Positions 8,426 through 16,336 of a stretch of DNA of 64,000 nucleotides are shown here, piece after piece. Location: contig NZ_CP059491.1 of assembly GCF_014041935.1 (NCBI RefSeq), positions 1,736,001 through 1,800,000 of the forward strand. The letters run 5' to 3'. Source of the stretch: Gordonia jinghuaiqii (lineage in GTDB: Bacteria; Actinomycetota; Actinomycetes; Mycobacteriales; Mycobacteriaceae). The translations under genes were made by a program, and so were the position numbers. The notes under the pieces were generated by a model, which worked only from the letters and a program-made list of their open reading frames with translations, was not told where the DNA came from and made no database searches. Numbering within the stretch: the first letter of the stretch is position 1; each line of letters begins with the position of its first letter.

Positions 8426-8929
8426 ATGCGTTCGACGGATGTGTTGACAGACGGACTCGGGCGAATCGCCGAGAACGTACATGCGGTGCTCGACGGTCTT
8501 TCGGCCGACGTGCTCAACCGGGCGCCGGGGCCCGGTGCCAACACCATCGCGTGGCTGGTGTGGCACCTGACCCGCGTGCAGGATGTCCAAGTCGCCGATG
8601 TCGCCGGCACCGACGAGGTGTGGGTCGGCGGTGGCTGGGTGGACCGATTCGGTCTTCCGTTCTCCCCGGCCGACACCGGGTACGGACACTCGGCCGACGA
8701 GGCGGCGCGAGTTGTCGTCGACGATGCCGCGCTGCTGCGGAACTATTACGACGCGACCCACGCGGTGAGCGTCGAATACATTGCCGCGCTGACAGATTCG
8801 GATCTCGACCGGATTGTCGACGACAACTGGGATCCGCCGGTGACCCTGGGTGTGCGGCTGGTCAGCGTGATCGACGACGACGCCCAGCACATCGGCCAGG
8901 CGGCATACCTGCGGGGCCTGTTCTCCTGA
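8426..8929 (+). CDS. DinB-family (DUF664) protein, putative mycothiol-dependent transferase
   Basis: The 167-residue protein has the four-helix DinB/DUF664 pattern: an N-terminal helix starting R-S-T-D-V-L, a WHLTR block carrying the first His, and a C-terminal D-D-D-A-Q-H-I-G-Q block with another metal-type His. In actinobacteria this fold includes thiol (mycothiol or bacillithiol) S-transferases and maleylpyruvate isomerases. It is divergent from the flavin monooxygenase gene, with 69 bases between starts. The substrate is unknown. Confidence 0.8.
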   Translation: MRSTDVLTDGLGRIAENVHAVLDGLSADVLNRAPGPGANTIAWLVWHLTRVQDVQVADVAGTDEVWVGGGWVDRFGLPFSPADTGYGHSADEAARVVVDDAALLRNYYDATHAVSVEYIAALTDSDLDRIVDDNWDPPVTLGVRLVSVIDDDAQHIGQAAYLRGLFS

Positions 8930-9008
8930 GCCCGTCTTCGCGTCGGAGATCGTCTTGCCGCGACGGCCCCGGTGTCAGTTCACGCGGCGAATCAGTTCAT
9001 TCACCGGA

Positions 9009-9422
9009 TCAGTTCATGCAGCCCTTGAAGGTCTGGAAGTCACCGGCGAACGACGGGCCCTTGCAGGTCGGTCCGTTCTCGCCGTCGACGACGACTTCAC
9101 CGCCCGGGCCTGCGATGCCGATGGCCAGGCCGGGTCGGATGCCGTTCATCGTGACGGTGGCGCCGGGACCGAGTGCGATGGCGGCCGGACCCGCATAGTT
9201 GTCGGCGGTCGAGGATGCCTTGCCGCCGTTGTCGGTGATGGCGAGCGCCAGTCCGGTGGGGCCGGATTCGGCGCTGCACGAGGCCTGGGAGGATGCCTGC
9301 CCGGGCAGCGCCGGGCACAGCGAGGGTGCCGCACCTGCGGAGGGGGCGGCGGCGAGGGACACGGCGGCCGCGCCCGCGGCCGCGACAACACAGCCGAGAG
9401 CTGTTCGCGCAATTGTTCTCAT
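9009..9422 (-). CDS. Small secreted protein with four cysteines, unknown function
   Basis: The 137-residue product has a clear signal peptide (R-T-I-A-R-T, hydrophobic stretch, cleavage near A-G-A-A-P about residue 32). The mature part of about 105 residues has four cysteines, is rich in Gly, Ala and Thr, and ends F-K-G-C-M-N, so one disulfide could close on the C-terminus. A good ribosome site (AAGGAG on the minus strand, about six bases ahead) supports the ATG at 9422. I recognise no enzymatic motif. Similar small exported proteins occur in Gordonia and relatives. Confidence 0.7.
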   Translation of the reverse strand: MRTIARTALGCVVAAAGAAAVSLAAAPSAGAAPSLCPALPGQASSQASCSAESGPTGLALAITDNGGKASSTADNYAGPAAIALGPGATVTMNGIRPGLAIGIAGPGGEVVVDGENGPTCKGPSFAGDFQTFKGCMN

Positions 9423-9571
9423 GATCAGACTCCTTTGTCGATATGACGTTCTGCGTCTGGCGGTGAGCGATTCGGAATCACCCGCGGGCTGGATTGGTGA
9501 TCGATTTTCGGTGATCGACGAGGCGACCGGCGCCGCATCTGGTGGGTGCCCGCCCGGCGTAGGTTGAAAAC

Positions 9572-10501
9572 GTGCAATTGCGAATCTTCACCGAACCTCA
9601 GCAGGGTGCCACCTACGACGATCTTCTCGCGGTGGCCAAGGCGACCGAAGAACTCGGCTACGACGCTTTTTTCCGCTCCGATCACTTCAGCGGCATGGGC
9701 GGCGACGGGCTGCCCGGACCGACCGATGCATGGATCACCCTGGCCGGCCTGGCTCGTGAGACCTCGAGGATTCGGCTGGGGACGCTGGTGTCCTCGGCGA
9801 CCTTCCGCCTGCCCGGACCGTTCGCCATCTCGGTCGCACAGGTCGACCAGATGAGCGGCGGACGGATCGAGTTGGGTCTCGGGGCGGGCTGGTACGAGGC
9901 CGAACACACGGCGTACGGCATACCGTTCCCGTCGGTGAGGGAACGCTTCGATCGTCTCGAGGAGAGCTTCGAGATCATCACCGGTCTGTGGGCGACGCCG
10001 GTGGGCAGCACGTTCGACTACCAGGGCGAACACTTCCAGCTCACGGACTCCCCGGCTCTGCCGAAGCCGGTGCAGAACCCCCGGCCGCCGATCATCGTGG
10101 GTGGCAGTGGCAAGAAGCGGACACCGGCGCTCGCGGCGCGCTTCGCCGACGAGTTCAACGTGGTGTTCCAGCCGCTCGACGCCGCCGCCGACCTCATCGG
10201 CCGCGTGCGGACCGCGTGCACCGAGACGGGACGCCGACCGGAGTCGATGACCTACTCGGCCGCGCTCGTATTGTGCTGCGGTCGAGACGAGGCCGAGTTC
10301 CGCCGGCGCGCCGAGGCGATCGGCAGGGAACCCGAGGAACTGCGGGAGAACGGTGCGGCCGGCACTCCGGACGAGGTCGCGGCGAAGATCGAGAGCTATC
10401 GCGGTCTCGGCGTGACCCGCATGTACCTGCAGACCCTTGACCTCTCCGATCTCGATCATCTCGACCTCGTGGCGTCGAAGGTGGCTCCGCAACTGTCCTG
10501 A
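9572..10501 (+). CDS. LLM-class, probably F420-dependent oxidoreductase
   Basis: The 309-residue protein is a luciferase-like TIM barrel: opening QLRIFTEPQQGATYDDLL, F-R-S-D-H-F near residue 35, RIRLGTLVSSATFRLPG and the A-Q-V-D-Q-M-S-G-G-R-I-E-L-G-L-G block typical of F420-dependent members. A PPIIVGGSGKKRTPALAARFADEFN segment follows (given here in part: PPIIVGGSG). The substrate cannot be told. It begins with GTG and faces away from the secreted-protein gene (149 bases between starts). The assignment to the F420 rather than FMN group is by family resemblance. Confidence 0.85.
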   Translation: MQLRIFTEPQQGATYDDLLAVAKATEELGYDAFFRSDHFSGMGGDGLPGPTDAWITLAGLARETSRIRLGTLVSSATFRLPGPFAISVAQVDQMSGGRIELGLGAGWYEAEHTAYGIPFPSVRERFDRLEESFEIITGLWATPVGSTFDYQGEHFQLTDSPALPKPVQNPRPPIIVGGSGKKRTPALAARFADEFNVVFQPLDAAADLIGRVRTACTETGRRPESMTYSAALVLCCGRDEAEFRRRAEAIGREPEELRENGAAGTPDEVAAKIESYRGLGVTRMYLQTLDLSDLDHLDLVASKVAPQLS

Positions 10502-10581
10502 GGCTCACGGGGGATCGGCGCCGCGGTGCGGATCTCCCGACCGGGCCCCCGCATCGACGGTGATGGGCCATAATCCAGCGC

Positions 10582-10971
10582 ATGGCCGACAGAGGCGATC
10601 ACACATCAACGAGGCCGCCCGAGCGTCAGCGCATCAGGAAGCTCGCGCAGGCAGCGATGAACGCGGATGTCACTGTGGAGCAGCTCGACGGCATTCTCGC
10701 CGACATGGGCGAGACGCTGAACGGGCTCGGCCCCACCATGGACGGCTTGAACTCGACCATCGAGAAGCTCGACGCGACGCTCGTCCGGATGTCGGGCACC
10801 CTGGACCAGGTGGATGCGACCGTCGACCGCATGTCCGACGTGGTCCAGCGGCTCGAGCGGGTCGTCGGCCGCGTCGAGTCGCTGGTCGAGCTGGGGGAGG
10901 CCGCGCTCCGGCCCCTCGGTGCCCTGGAGTCGGCGGGCAAGTCGGTGGCCGCGAGGCTCGGCTGGCGCTGA
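10582..10971 (+). CDS. Amphipathic helical (coiled-coil-like) protein, unknown function
   Basis: The 129-residue protein has a basic N-terminus (to about 25) and then one long helical region with Leu/Ile/Met/Val every three to four residues (TVEQLDGILADMGETLNGL and onward). Positions repeat roughly as 11-mers containing D-x-T or D-A-T, such as LDATLVRM, VDATVDRM. There is no signal peptide or TM helix. Such amphipathic repeats are seen in phasins and lipid-droplet coat proteins as well as ordinary coiled coils. The next gene is a monoacylglycerol lipase, which makes a lipid-surface role conceivable but unproven. Confidence 0.65.
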   Translation: MADRGDHTSTRPPERQRIRKLAQAAMNADVTVEQLDGILADMGETLNGLGPTMDGLNSTIEKLDATLVRMSGTLDQVDATVDRMSDVVQRLERVVGRVESLVELGEAALRPLGALESAGKSVAARLGWR

Positions 10972-11030
10972 GGCGCCCACCGGTCCACCGCACCGACCGC
11001 GACACCGACACCCCCGAAAAAGAAACCGCC

Positions 11031-11075
11031 GCAAGCGAGATCACCGCAAGCGAGATCACCGCAAGCGAGATCACC
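11031..11075 (+). repeat. Three perfect tandem 15-bp repeats
   Basis: GCAAGCGAGATCACC occurs three times without a mismatch (11031-11045, 11046-11060, 11061-11075) in the 162-base gap between the helical-protein gene and the lipase gene. A decayed related stretch (CCGGAACAGAGACC, CATCACCGAACGAGATCA) continues to about 11130. It could be a slippage tract or an iterated binding site. Confidence 0.9.
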
Positions 11076-11133
11076 GGAACAGAGACCGCTGACCAGCAGC
11101 GCCGGAACCGACATCACCGAACGAGATCAGGGA

Positions 11134-11973
11134 ATGACACCGGAAGAACACAGCTTTCGCGGCACCCACGGCCACACCATCGTCTACGACGTCTTCCGCC
11201 CAGAGCAGGCGCCGCGCGGCGTCGTGGTGATCGCGCACGGACTCGCCGAACACGGGCGCCGATATGGGTACGTCGCCCAGCGGCTCGTCGACGCCGGGTA
11301 CCTGGTCGCGATCCCCGACCATGTCGGCCACGGACGCTCCGGCGGCAAACGGATGCGACTGCGCCGTTTCGGTGAGTTCACCGCCGACCTCGACACGGTG
11401 ATCGCCCACGTCTCCGACGACGCCCTGCCGACCTTCCTGATCGGTCACAGCATGGGCGGTTGCATCGCACTGGATTACGCGCTCGACCACCAGGACGTCC
11501 TCGACGGACTCATCCTGTCGGGGGCGGCGGTCCTGCCCGGCGACGACCTGCCCGCCCTGGCGATCCGCTTCGCCAAGGTGATCGGGACTGTCGCGCCGGG
11601 TCTGCCCACCACGGCGCTGAGCTCCTCGAGCATCTCCCGTGACCCGGCTGTGGTCGCCGAGTACGACGCGGACCCACTCGTGACGCGTGGCAAGATCCCG
11701 GCCGGACTCGGGGGCGCGATGATCGCCACGATGCAGACATTCCCCGCCCGTCTGCCGTCGCTGCAGCTGCCGATCCTGGTGATGCACGGCAGCGAGGATG
11801 CGCTCACCGATCCGAAGGGCAGCGAACTCGTCGACCGGCTGGCCGACTCGACCGACAAGACGCTCGTGATCTACGACGGCCTGTTCCACGAGATCTTCAA
11901 CGAACCCGAGCGTGACGTGGTGCTCGACGAGGTCGTGGAATGGCTGGGCGCGCACACGCCCGTGGAGCACTGA
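11134..11973 (+). CDS. Monoacylglycerol lipase, alpha/beta hydrolase (Rv0183-like)
   Basis: The 279-residue protein has the MGL signature: oxyanion segment AHGLAEHGRRY, DHVGHGRSGGKR, nucleophile elbow G-H-S106-M-G-G, acid D222 (HGSEDALT) and H252 in LFHEIFNEPER. The segment PGLPTTALSSSSISRDPAVV and the C-terminal F-N-E-P-E-R are close to M. tuberculosis Rv0183 as I recall it, a monoacylglycerol hydrolase. No signal peptide is present. The ATG at 11134 has AGGGA directly upstream with unusually short spacing, so initiation may be leaderless or weak. It would release fatty acid and glycerol from monoglycerides. Confidence 0.9.
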   Translation: MTPEEHSFRGTHGHTIVYDVFRPEQAPRGVVVIAHGLAEHGRRYGYVAQRLVDAGYLVAIPDHVGHGRSGGKRMRLRRFGEFTADLDTVIAHVSDDALPTFLIGHSMGGCIALDYALDHQDVLDGLILSGAAVLPGDDLPALAIRFAKVIGTVAPGLPTTALSSSSISRDPAVVAEYDADPLVTRGKIPAGLGGAMIATMQTFPARLPSLQLPILVMHGSEDALTDPKGSELVDRLADSTDKTLVIYDGLFHEIFNEPERDVVLDEVVEWLGAHTPVEH

Positions 11974-11983
11974 CCCGCCGGGG

Positions 11984-12448
11984 TCACATCAGACGCGCCA
12001 CGACCCCGGCCAGCAGGACCAGCACGCCGCCGATCTCGCCGACGATGAGCGCGACCATGAACAGGTACGTCCCCGGTGTCGGTGCGACGAACTGATTCGT
12101 GGTGTCACGCAGGGCCCCGTGGAAGCAGTAAGCGGCGATCGCGGCGACGAAGAACACGATCGGCACGAACGCGGCCGCCAGGTTGACAGCGGCGGAGAAG
12201 TCGCTCAACTCGACGAGGGCCGCGAGGACGAGTGTCGCGAACGAGTACATCAGCGCCGCGCGATGCGCGATGTCGACGTAGACGTGCGCGGTGTGATCGG
12301 GCGAGGTGCGGATGCCGTGGTACTTCCACACACCCAGTGCCAGCCCCCAGAGGAGGATCACCCCGGAGGCGACCACCACGGCCACGGTGTCGGTCCCGAC
12401 CAGCTCGGCCAGGTCCAGGTCGGTCGATGAGACGTCGGCTGCGGCCAT
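11984..12448 (-). CDS. Four-TM membrane protein, unknown function
   Basis: The 154-residue protein has four predicted helices (about 20-42, 62-82, 88-110 and 128-150). The first loop carries W-K-Y-H-G-I and the second helix begins A-H-R-A-A-L. It contains no recognisable enzymatic motif. It starts 23 bases after the stop of the mycolyltransferase gene on the same strand, so the two are likely co-transcribed, and its stop is 10 bases from that of the convergent lipase gene. Confidence 0.6.
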   Translation of the reverse strand: MAAADVSSTDLDLAELVGTDTVAVVVASGVILLWGLALGVWKYHGIRTSPDHTAHVYVDIAHRAALMYSFATLVLAALVELSDFSAAVNLAAAFVPIVFFVAAIAAYCFHGALRDTTNQFVAPTPGTYLFMVALIVGEIGGVLVLLAGVVARLM

Positions 12449-12471
12449 TGCTGAACGCTAACAGCAGGCGG

Positions 12472-13989
12472 CTACCTCACCGGCGCGACGGACGACGGTG
12501 CGACTACGGAGGGTGAGGTGACCGAGGGAACCGCGGCGGCCGACGTCCCCTGGCCCGCGGCCGACGGATCGGACGGAGCGACTTCGGAGGGGGCGACTTC
12601 GGAAGGGGCGGCCCCGGACGGTGCGGCCTCGGATGGGGCAGGTACGGACTCGGATGCGCCACTCGGTGAGGCGTCGACCGATCCCGGCGCCCCGGCTGAT
12701 TCGGTGGACCCGGCCGACGCCGAGGCCGACACGCTCGACTCGGGGGTCGCGGCCAGCGACGCATCGACGGCTGCGATCACCGAGGCGTCGAGTGCGGGAG
12801 AGGCGGCGGCGGCCTGCTTCGCGGCGAGTGTGACCTTCGCGGGTGCCTCGGGATCGGGGCTTCCCGACGAGGAGACAACCGTGGTCTTGGCGGTCACCGG
12901 CGGGTTGTTGCGCAGCGTGCTCAGCACGTGGTCCTTGCCGTCGCCGAGTGCCCGGCCCCAGTTCTCCCAGGTGTGCCCGCCGTAGTTGGGCAGCGAGATC
13001 ACCGATGCGCCGGCCTGTTTCGCCTGAAGTTGCATCAGCACGGTCGACACGGCGGACAGGATCTCCAGTGCCATCGCGCTGATCTGGTCCCTCGGGGCGA
13101 GTTTGGCCATCTCGGACGTCGACAGGAACCCGTTGCCCGAGGAGATGATCAGGACCTGCCCGTTCTCGGCCAGTTTGCTCACGTTCTTGGACGGATCGTT
13201 GTCGGTCCAGCGGGTTCCGCCCGGGGCGCCCCACATGTTGACGATGCCGTTGGTGTAGTTGGAGACCATCGTCTGCGTGGCGAAGACGCCGAGCGCGCCG
13301 ATCGGGTTGTCGGTCTGGTAATACCCCGACATCGCCTGGACCACCTTGAACTGTTCCGGGTGCCGCTCGGCGAGCGTCACGGCCGGCCCACCTGACATCG
13401 ACAGTCCGACGATCGCATTGTTGTTGGGGCTGACGCCGAACTCGCGTTCGAGGTATCCGGGCAGCTCGGAGGTCAGGAAGGTCTCCTGCTTGATCGTGGC
13501 GTTCTTGTCGCCGGCCCCGCCGTCCCAGTCGGTGTAGAACGACGACGCGCCGCCCACCGGCATGACCAGGGTGGTGTCGGCCTTGGCGTCGTAGACCTTG
13601 GCGGCCTGGACGTCGGTGGTCCACGCCGATCGGGTCTCGCTCGCGCGCATGCCGTCGAGCAGGTAGATGCCGCTGTCGCTACCGCTGGAGGCGCGGATCT
13701 GGACGATCACGTCGCGTCCCTGCGACTCCGACCACACCTTGCAGTTCTGGACGAAGTTCCCGGATGTGTCCCAGGTGCAGCCCGGCCGCAGTTTCTCGGG
13801 GTGCCCGCGCAATGCGCTCGCCGTGTTCGACGAGTTGAGCAGGGTGCTCGCCCCGAACAGTCCGAGGGTGAGGATCGCGACCACAGAGATCCCGGTCAGC
13901 AGCCGATGACGTGGGGAAAGTCTGCGCGGTTTTCCTGCGGACCCCGTGTCGGCTGAGGGGACGGACTGATCGCGGTGCGGGTGCAACAT
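12472..13989 (-). CDS. Mycolyltransferase (antigen-85/esterase-D fold) with long Ser/Ala/Pro tail
   Basis: The 505-residue exported protein has an N-terminal signal anchor (about 31-52), then an alpha/beta hydrolase domain with the antigen 85 features W-x-S-x-S-Q-G-R, PVGGASSFYTDW, nucleophile elbow G-L-S197-M-S-G-G and catalytic H339 in YGGHTWENW. It would transfer mycolate from trehalose monomycolate to arabinogalactan or trehalose in the outer envelope. Residues after about 370 are a disordered Ser/Ala/Pro/Glu tail with tandem P-S-E-V-A and P-S-G-A-x repeats, longer than in Ag85 proteins. AGGAG five bases before the ATG is inside a hairpin (13995-14039). Confidence 0.88.
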   Translation of the reverse strand: MLHPHRDQSVPSADTGSAGKPRRLSPRHRLLTGISVVAILTLGLFGASTLLNSSNTASALRGHPEKLRPGCTWDTSGNFVQNCKVWSESQGRDVIVQIRASSGSDSGIYLLDGMRASETRSAWTTDVQAAKVYDAKADTTLVMPVGGASSFYTDWDGGAGDKNATIKQETFLTSELPGYLEREFGVSPNNNAIVGLSMSGGPAVTLAERHPEQFKVVQAMSGYYQTDNPIGALGVFATQTMVSNYTNGIVNMWGAPGGTRWTDNDPSKNVSKLAENGQVLIISSGNGFLSTSEMAKLAPRDQISAMALEILSAVSTVLMQLQAKQAGASVISLPNYGGHTWENWGRALGDGKDHVLSTLRNNPPVTAKTTVVSSSGSPDPEAPAKVTLAAKQAAAASPALDASVIAAVDASLAATPESSVSASASAGSTESAGAPGSVDASPSGASESVPAPSEAAPSGAAPSEVAPSEVAPSDPSAAGQGTSAAAVPSVTSPSVVAPSSVAPVR

Positions 13990-13994
13990 GGAAC

Positions 13995-14039
13995 TCCTGA
14001 CATACGCGGCCCCCCGATCATGCGGGGCCGATGTCAGGA
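13995..14039 (-). promoter_or_regulatory. Hairpin that encloses the ribosome site of the mycolyltransferase gene
   Basis: TCCTGACAT (13995-14003) pairs perfectly with ATGTCAGGA (14031-14039), and inside it GGCCCC (14008-14013) pairs with GGGGCC (14024-14029). Read on the minus strand, the distal arm contains the AGGAG ribosome site of the gene starting at 13989. The fold could hide the site, or end transcription from the hydrolase gene upstream. There is no T-run. Confidence 0.55.
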
Positions 14040-14064
14040 ATGTCGTTCGGGGAGGGGACCGGCG

Positions 14065-14868
14065 TTACGCCCTCCGCGACGCGGTGCGGATGATCACCTC
14101 GGCGGTCTCGGCCGGGCGTTCCCACCAGAACATGTGCCCGACCCCGGGCCATCGGTCGAGTTCGGCGTCCGGGATCGAGGCGGCCAGCAGCTCGCCCTGG
14201 TCTACCGAGATGACCTCGTCGACCTCACCGTGGATGACCGCGGCGGGGACGGTGATGCCTGCCAGCCGGTCGCGCGTGTCGTGACCGGCGCATGCCGTAG
14301 CCTGCATGCCGACCACCGCCGACGGCACCCGACGCTGTGTCGACAGCTGGGCGAAGCGGTCGAATTCTCCTGGGCGTGAGCAGAACTCGGGTGAGAGGTT
14401 CACCTCGAACGCGGTGCGCGCCACGAGTGCGGCATCTCGCGAGGCGATCGCCTCGACCAGTCGGACGACGCCGGGCGTGCCGAGGGCGCCGGGACCGCCG
14501 GGGGTGGTGCATCCGAGCACCACACTGCGCACCCGGTCCGGTGCCGCCGACACCAGCTCCTGCGCGATCATGCCGCCCATCGAGGTACCAAGGACGTGGG
14601 CGCTGTCCCAACCCAACCCGTCGAGGACCCCGCGGGCGTCCGCGGCGAGGTCGGCGATGGAGAACGGTTCGTCCACACGACCGCTGTCACCGATCCCACG
14701 ATGGTCGTAGACGGCCACGGAGAAGTGGCCGACGAGCTCGGCGAGGAATTCGTCGGTCCACATCCCTCGATGCGCGGACATGCCCTCGATGAGCAGCAGT
14801 GGTTCACCGTCCCCGATCACCTCGACGTCGAGGACGGGACCGGAGTCGCCGGACAGCGGGATCAGCAT
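14065..14868 (-). CDS. Alpha/beta hydrolase
   Basis: The 267-residue protein has the alpha/beta hydrolase pattern: L-L-L-I-E-G-M oxyanion strand, V-Y-D-H-R-G-I-G-D-S-G, nucleophile elbow G-T-S-M-G-G, acid in HGEVDEVIS and His in GVGHMFWWERP. It resembles esterases or 3-oxoadipate enol-lactonase-type enzymes, but the substrate cannot be assigned. It has no signal peptide. It lies upstream of the mycolyltransferase gene on the same strand with a hairpin between, and is divergent from the BenE-type transporter. Confidence 0.8.
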   Translation of the reverse strand: MLIPLSGDSGPVLDVEVIGDGEPLLLIEGMSAHRGMWTDEFLAELVGHFSVAVYDHRGIGDSGRVDEPFSIADLAADARGVLDGLGWDSAHVLGTSMGGMIAQELVSAAPDRVRSVVLGCTTPGGPGALGTPGVVRLVEAIASRDAALVARTAFEVNLSPEFCSRPGEFDRFAQLSTQRRVPSAVVGMQATACAGHDTRDRLAGITVPAAVIHGEVDEVISVDQGELLAASIPDAELDRWPGVGHMFWWERPAETAEVIIRTASRRA

Positions 14869-15018
14869 GGACCGATCGTAGCCACGCAGGTGGGCCGCAC
14901 CGCGTCGTGGATTGATGAATGTCGGCGATCAATCGGCGGAAAGTGAGTCCTTGTCCGTGCTGAATCCGGAACTAGCATCGCCGGAGGGGAGGGCCGATGG
15001 ATGAGGAGGTCACCCCGC

Positions 15019-16272
15019 ATGTCTGCACCGAGCTCCGAGAATCCGGCCACGGACGTCCGGGGTGACCCGCGTCCGGGGCTGTCGTCGATGATGCGCGACG
15101 TGGGCGGCATCTACGTCGTCAACGGCATCATCGGTCTGATCTTCGCGGCGTCGGGTCCGGTGGCCGTGATCCTGGCGGCCGGGGCCGCGGGTGACCTGAC
15201 CACCGCGCAGCTGACGTCGTGGATCTTCGGCGTGTTCGTCCTCAACGGCATCCTGACGGTCATCGCCAGCTGGCTGTACCGGATGCCCCTGGGTTTCGCG
15301 TGGACGATCCCGGGCACCGTGCTCGTCGGGTCCGCGGTACAGCACCTCGCGTGGTCGGAGGTGGTCGGCGCCTTCCTGCTCACCGGCCTGCTGATCCTGC
15401 TCATCGGACTCACCGGGCGCGTGCGGGCCGCGATGTCGGCGATCCCGATGCCGATCGTGATGGGCATGGTCGCCGGGGTGTTCCTGCAGTTCGGCCTGGA
15501 CATCGTCGATGCGGTCGGGGCCGACCCGTGGGTGGCGGCGCCGATCGTCGTCGCCTTCTTCGCCCTGCAGTTCCACGGGACGGTGAGCCGGTGGATGCCG
15601 CCGATCATCGGGGCGTTCGTGGTGGGGGCCGTCGCAGTCGCCGCAACGGGTGCGTTCCACCTCGACGACCCGCCGTCGTCGGTGATGGCGGTCCCGGTGT
15701 TCACCGCGCCGGAGTTCACCCTTCGTGCCGCGCTGGAGCTGGTGGTCCCGCTGGCGATCACCGTCATCGTGGTGCAGAACGGACAGGGTGTGGCGGTGCT
15801 GCGCGTCGCCGGTCACCGGCCGCCGGTCAACGCGATCACCGTCGCCTGCGGGGTGTGGTCGGCGCTGGCCGCCTCGGTCGGTGCGATCTCGACGTGCCTC
15901 ACCGGACCCACGAACGCGCTGCTGGTCGCCGGGGGTCGCCGTGAGCGGCAGTACACCGCCGCGCTGACGTTCGGGGTGCTGGCGGTGGTCGTCGGGCTAC
16001 TGGCGCCGATGTTCGTCGCGTTGATGCAGGCGATGCCGTCGGCATTCATCGCCACCGTCGGCGGGCTGGCGCTGCTTCCGGCGCTGCAGAGCGCGTTCCG
16101 CGGAGCGTTCGGCACCGGACGGTTCACCATGGGTGCGCTCGTGACCTTCCTGGTGTCGGTGTCGGACCTGACCGTGCTCAACATCGGGTCGGCGTTCTGG
16201 GGACTGATCGCCGGGGTGCTGGTGTCGTGGGCGGTCGAGCGCGTCGACTTCCGGACCGGAAACACAGAGTGA
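15019..16272 (+). CDS. BenE-family aromatic acid (benzoate)/H+ symporter
   Basis: ATG 15019 is chosen because AGGAGG lies nine bases upstream (15004-15009); ATG 15001, preceded by another purine-rich stretch, is possible and adds six residues. The protein of about 417 residues has 11-12 TM helices. BenE family blocks include the opening helix with NGIIGLIF, FAWTIPGTVLVGSA, AIPMPIVMGMVAGVFLQFG and ISTCLTGPTNALL. Family members import benzoate with protons. No benzoate catabolic genes are adjacent, so the natural substrate is open. A perfect 20-bp stem overlaps the stop codon. Confidence 0.88.
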   Translation: MSAPSSENPATDVRGDPRPGLSSMMRDVGGIYVVNGIIGLIFAASGPVAVILAAGAAGDLTTAQLTSWIFGVFVLNGILTVIASWLYRMPLGFAWTIPGTVLVGSAVQHLAWSEVVGAFLLTGLLILLIGLTGRVRAAMSAIPMPIVMGMVAGVFLQFGLDIVDAVGADPWVAAPIVVAFFALQFHGTVSRWMPPIIGAFVVGAVAVAATGAFHLDDPPSSVMAVPVFTAPEFTLRAALELVVPLAITVIVVQNGQGVAVLRVAGHRPPVNAITVACGVWSALAASVGAISTCLTGPTNALLVAGGRRERQYTAALTFGVLAVVVGLLAPMFVALMQAMPSAFIATVGGLALLPALQSAFRGAFGTGRFTMGALVTFLVSVSDLTVLNIGSAFWGLIAGVLVSWAVERVDFRTGNTE

Positions 16273-16309
16273 GGGATGCGTATCGGAAACCGATACGCAT
16301 CCCTCACTC
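16267..16309. terminator. Bidirectional terminator with perfect 20-bp stem
   Basis: Bases 16267-16286 pair perfectly with 16290-16309 around an AAA loop. The stem includes the stop codon of the BenE gene and ends 28 bases before the stop of the convergent aldehyde dehydrogenase gene, so it can serve both transcripts. There is no T-run, as is usual for actinobacterial hairpin terminators. Confidence 0.85.
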
Positions 16310-16336
16310 ACTCAGGCAGAGATCGAGCGTCGAGTG

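Noticed and set aside
8357-8890. N-terminal extension of the flavin monooxygenase up to 671 residues
   Set aside because: The extension overlaps the divergent DinB gene antisense and lacks family homology. Conserved sequence starts just after GTG 8356.
11031-11075. CRISPR array
   Set aside because: The three 15-bp units are directly adjacent without spacers, and no cas gene is present.
16267-16309. Operator or mobile-element end
   Set aside because: The 20-bp stem with a 3-base loop overlaps a stop codon between convergent genes, which is best explained as a bidirectional terminator.
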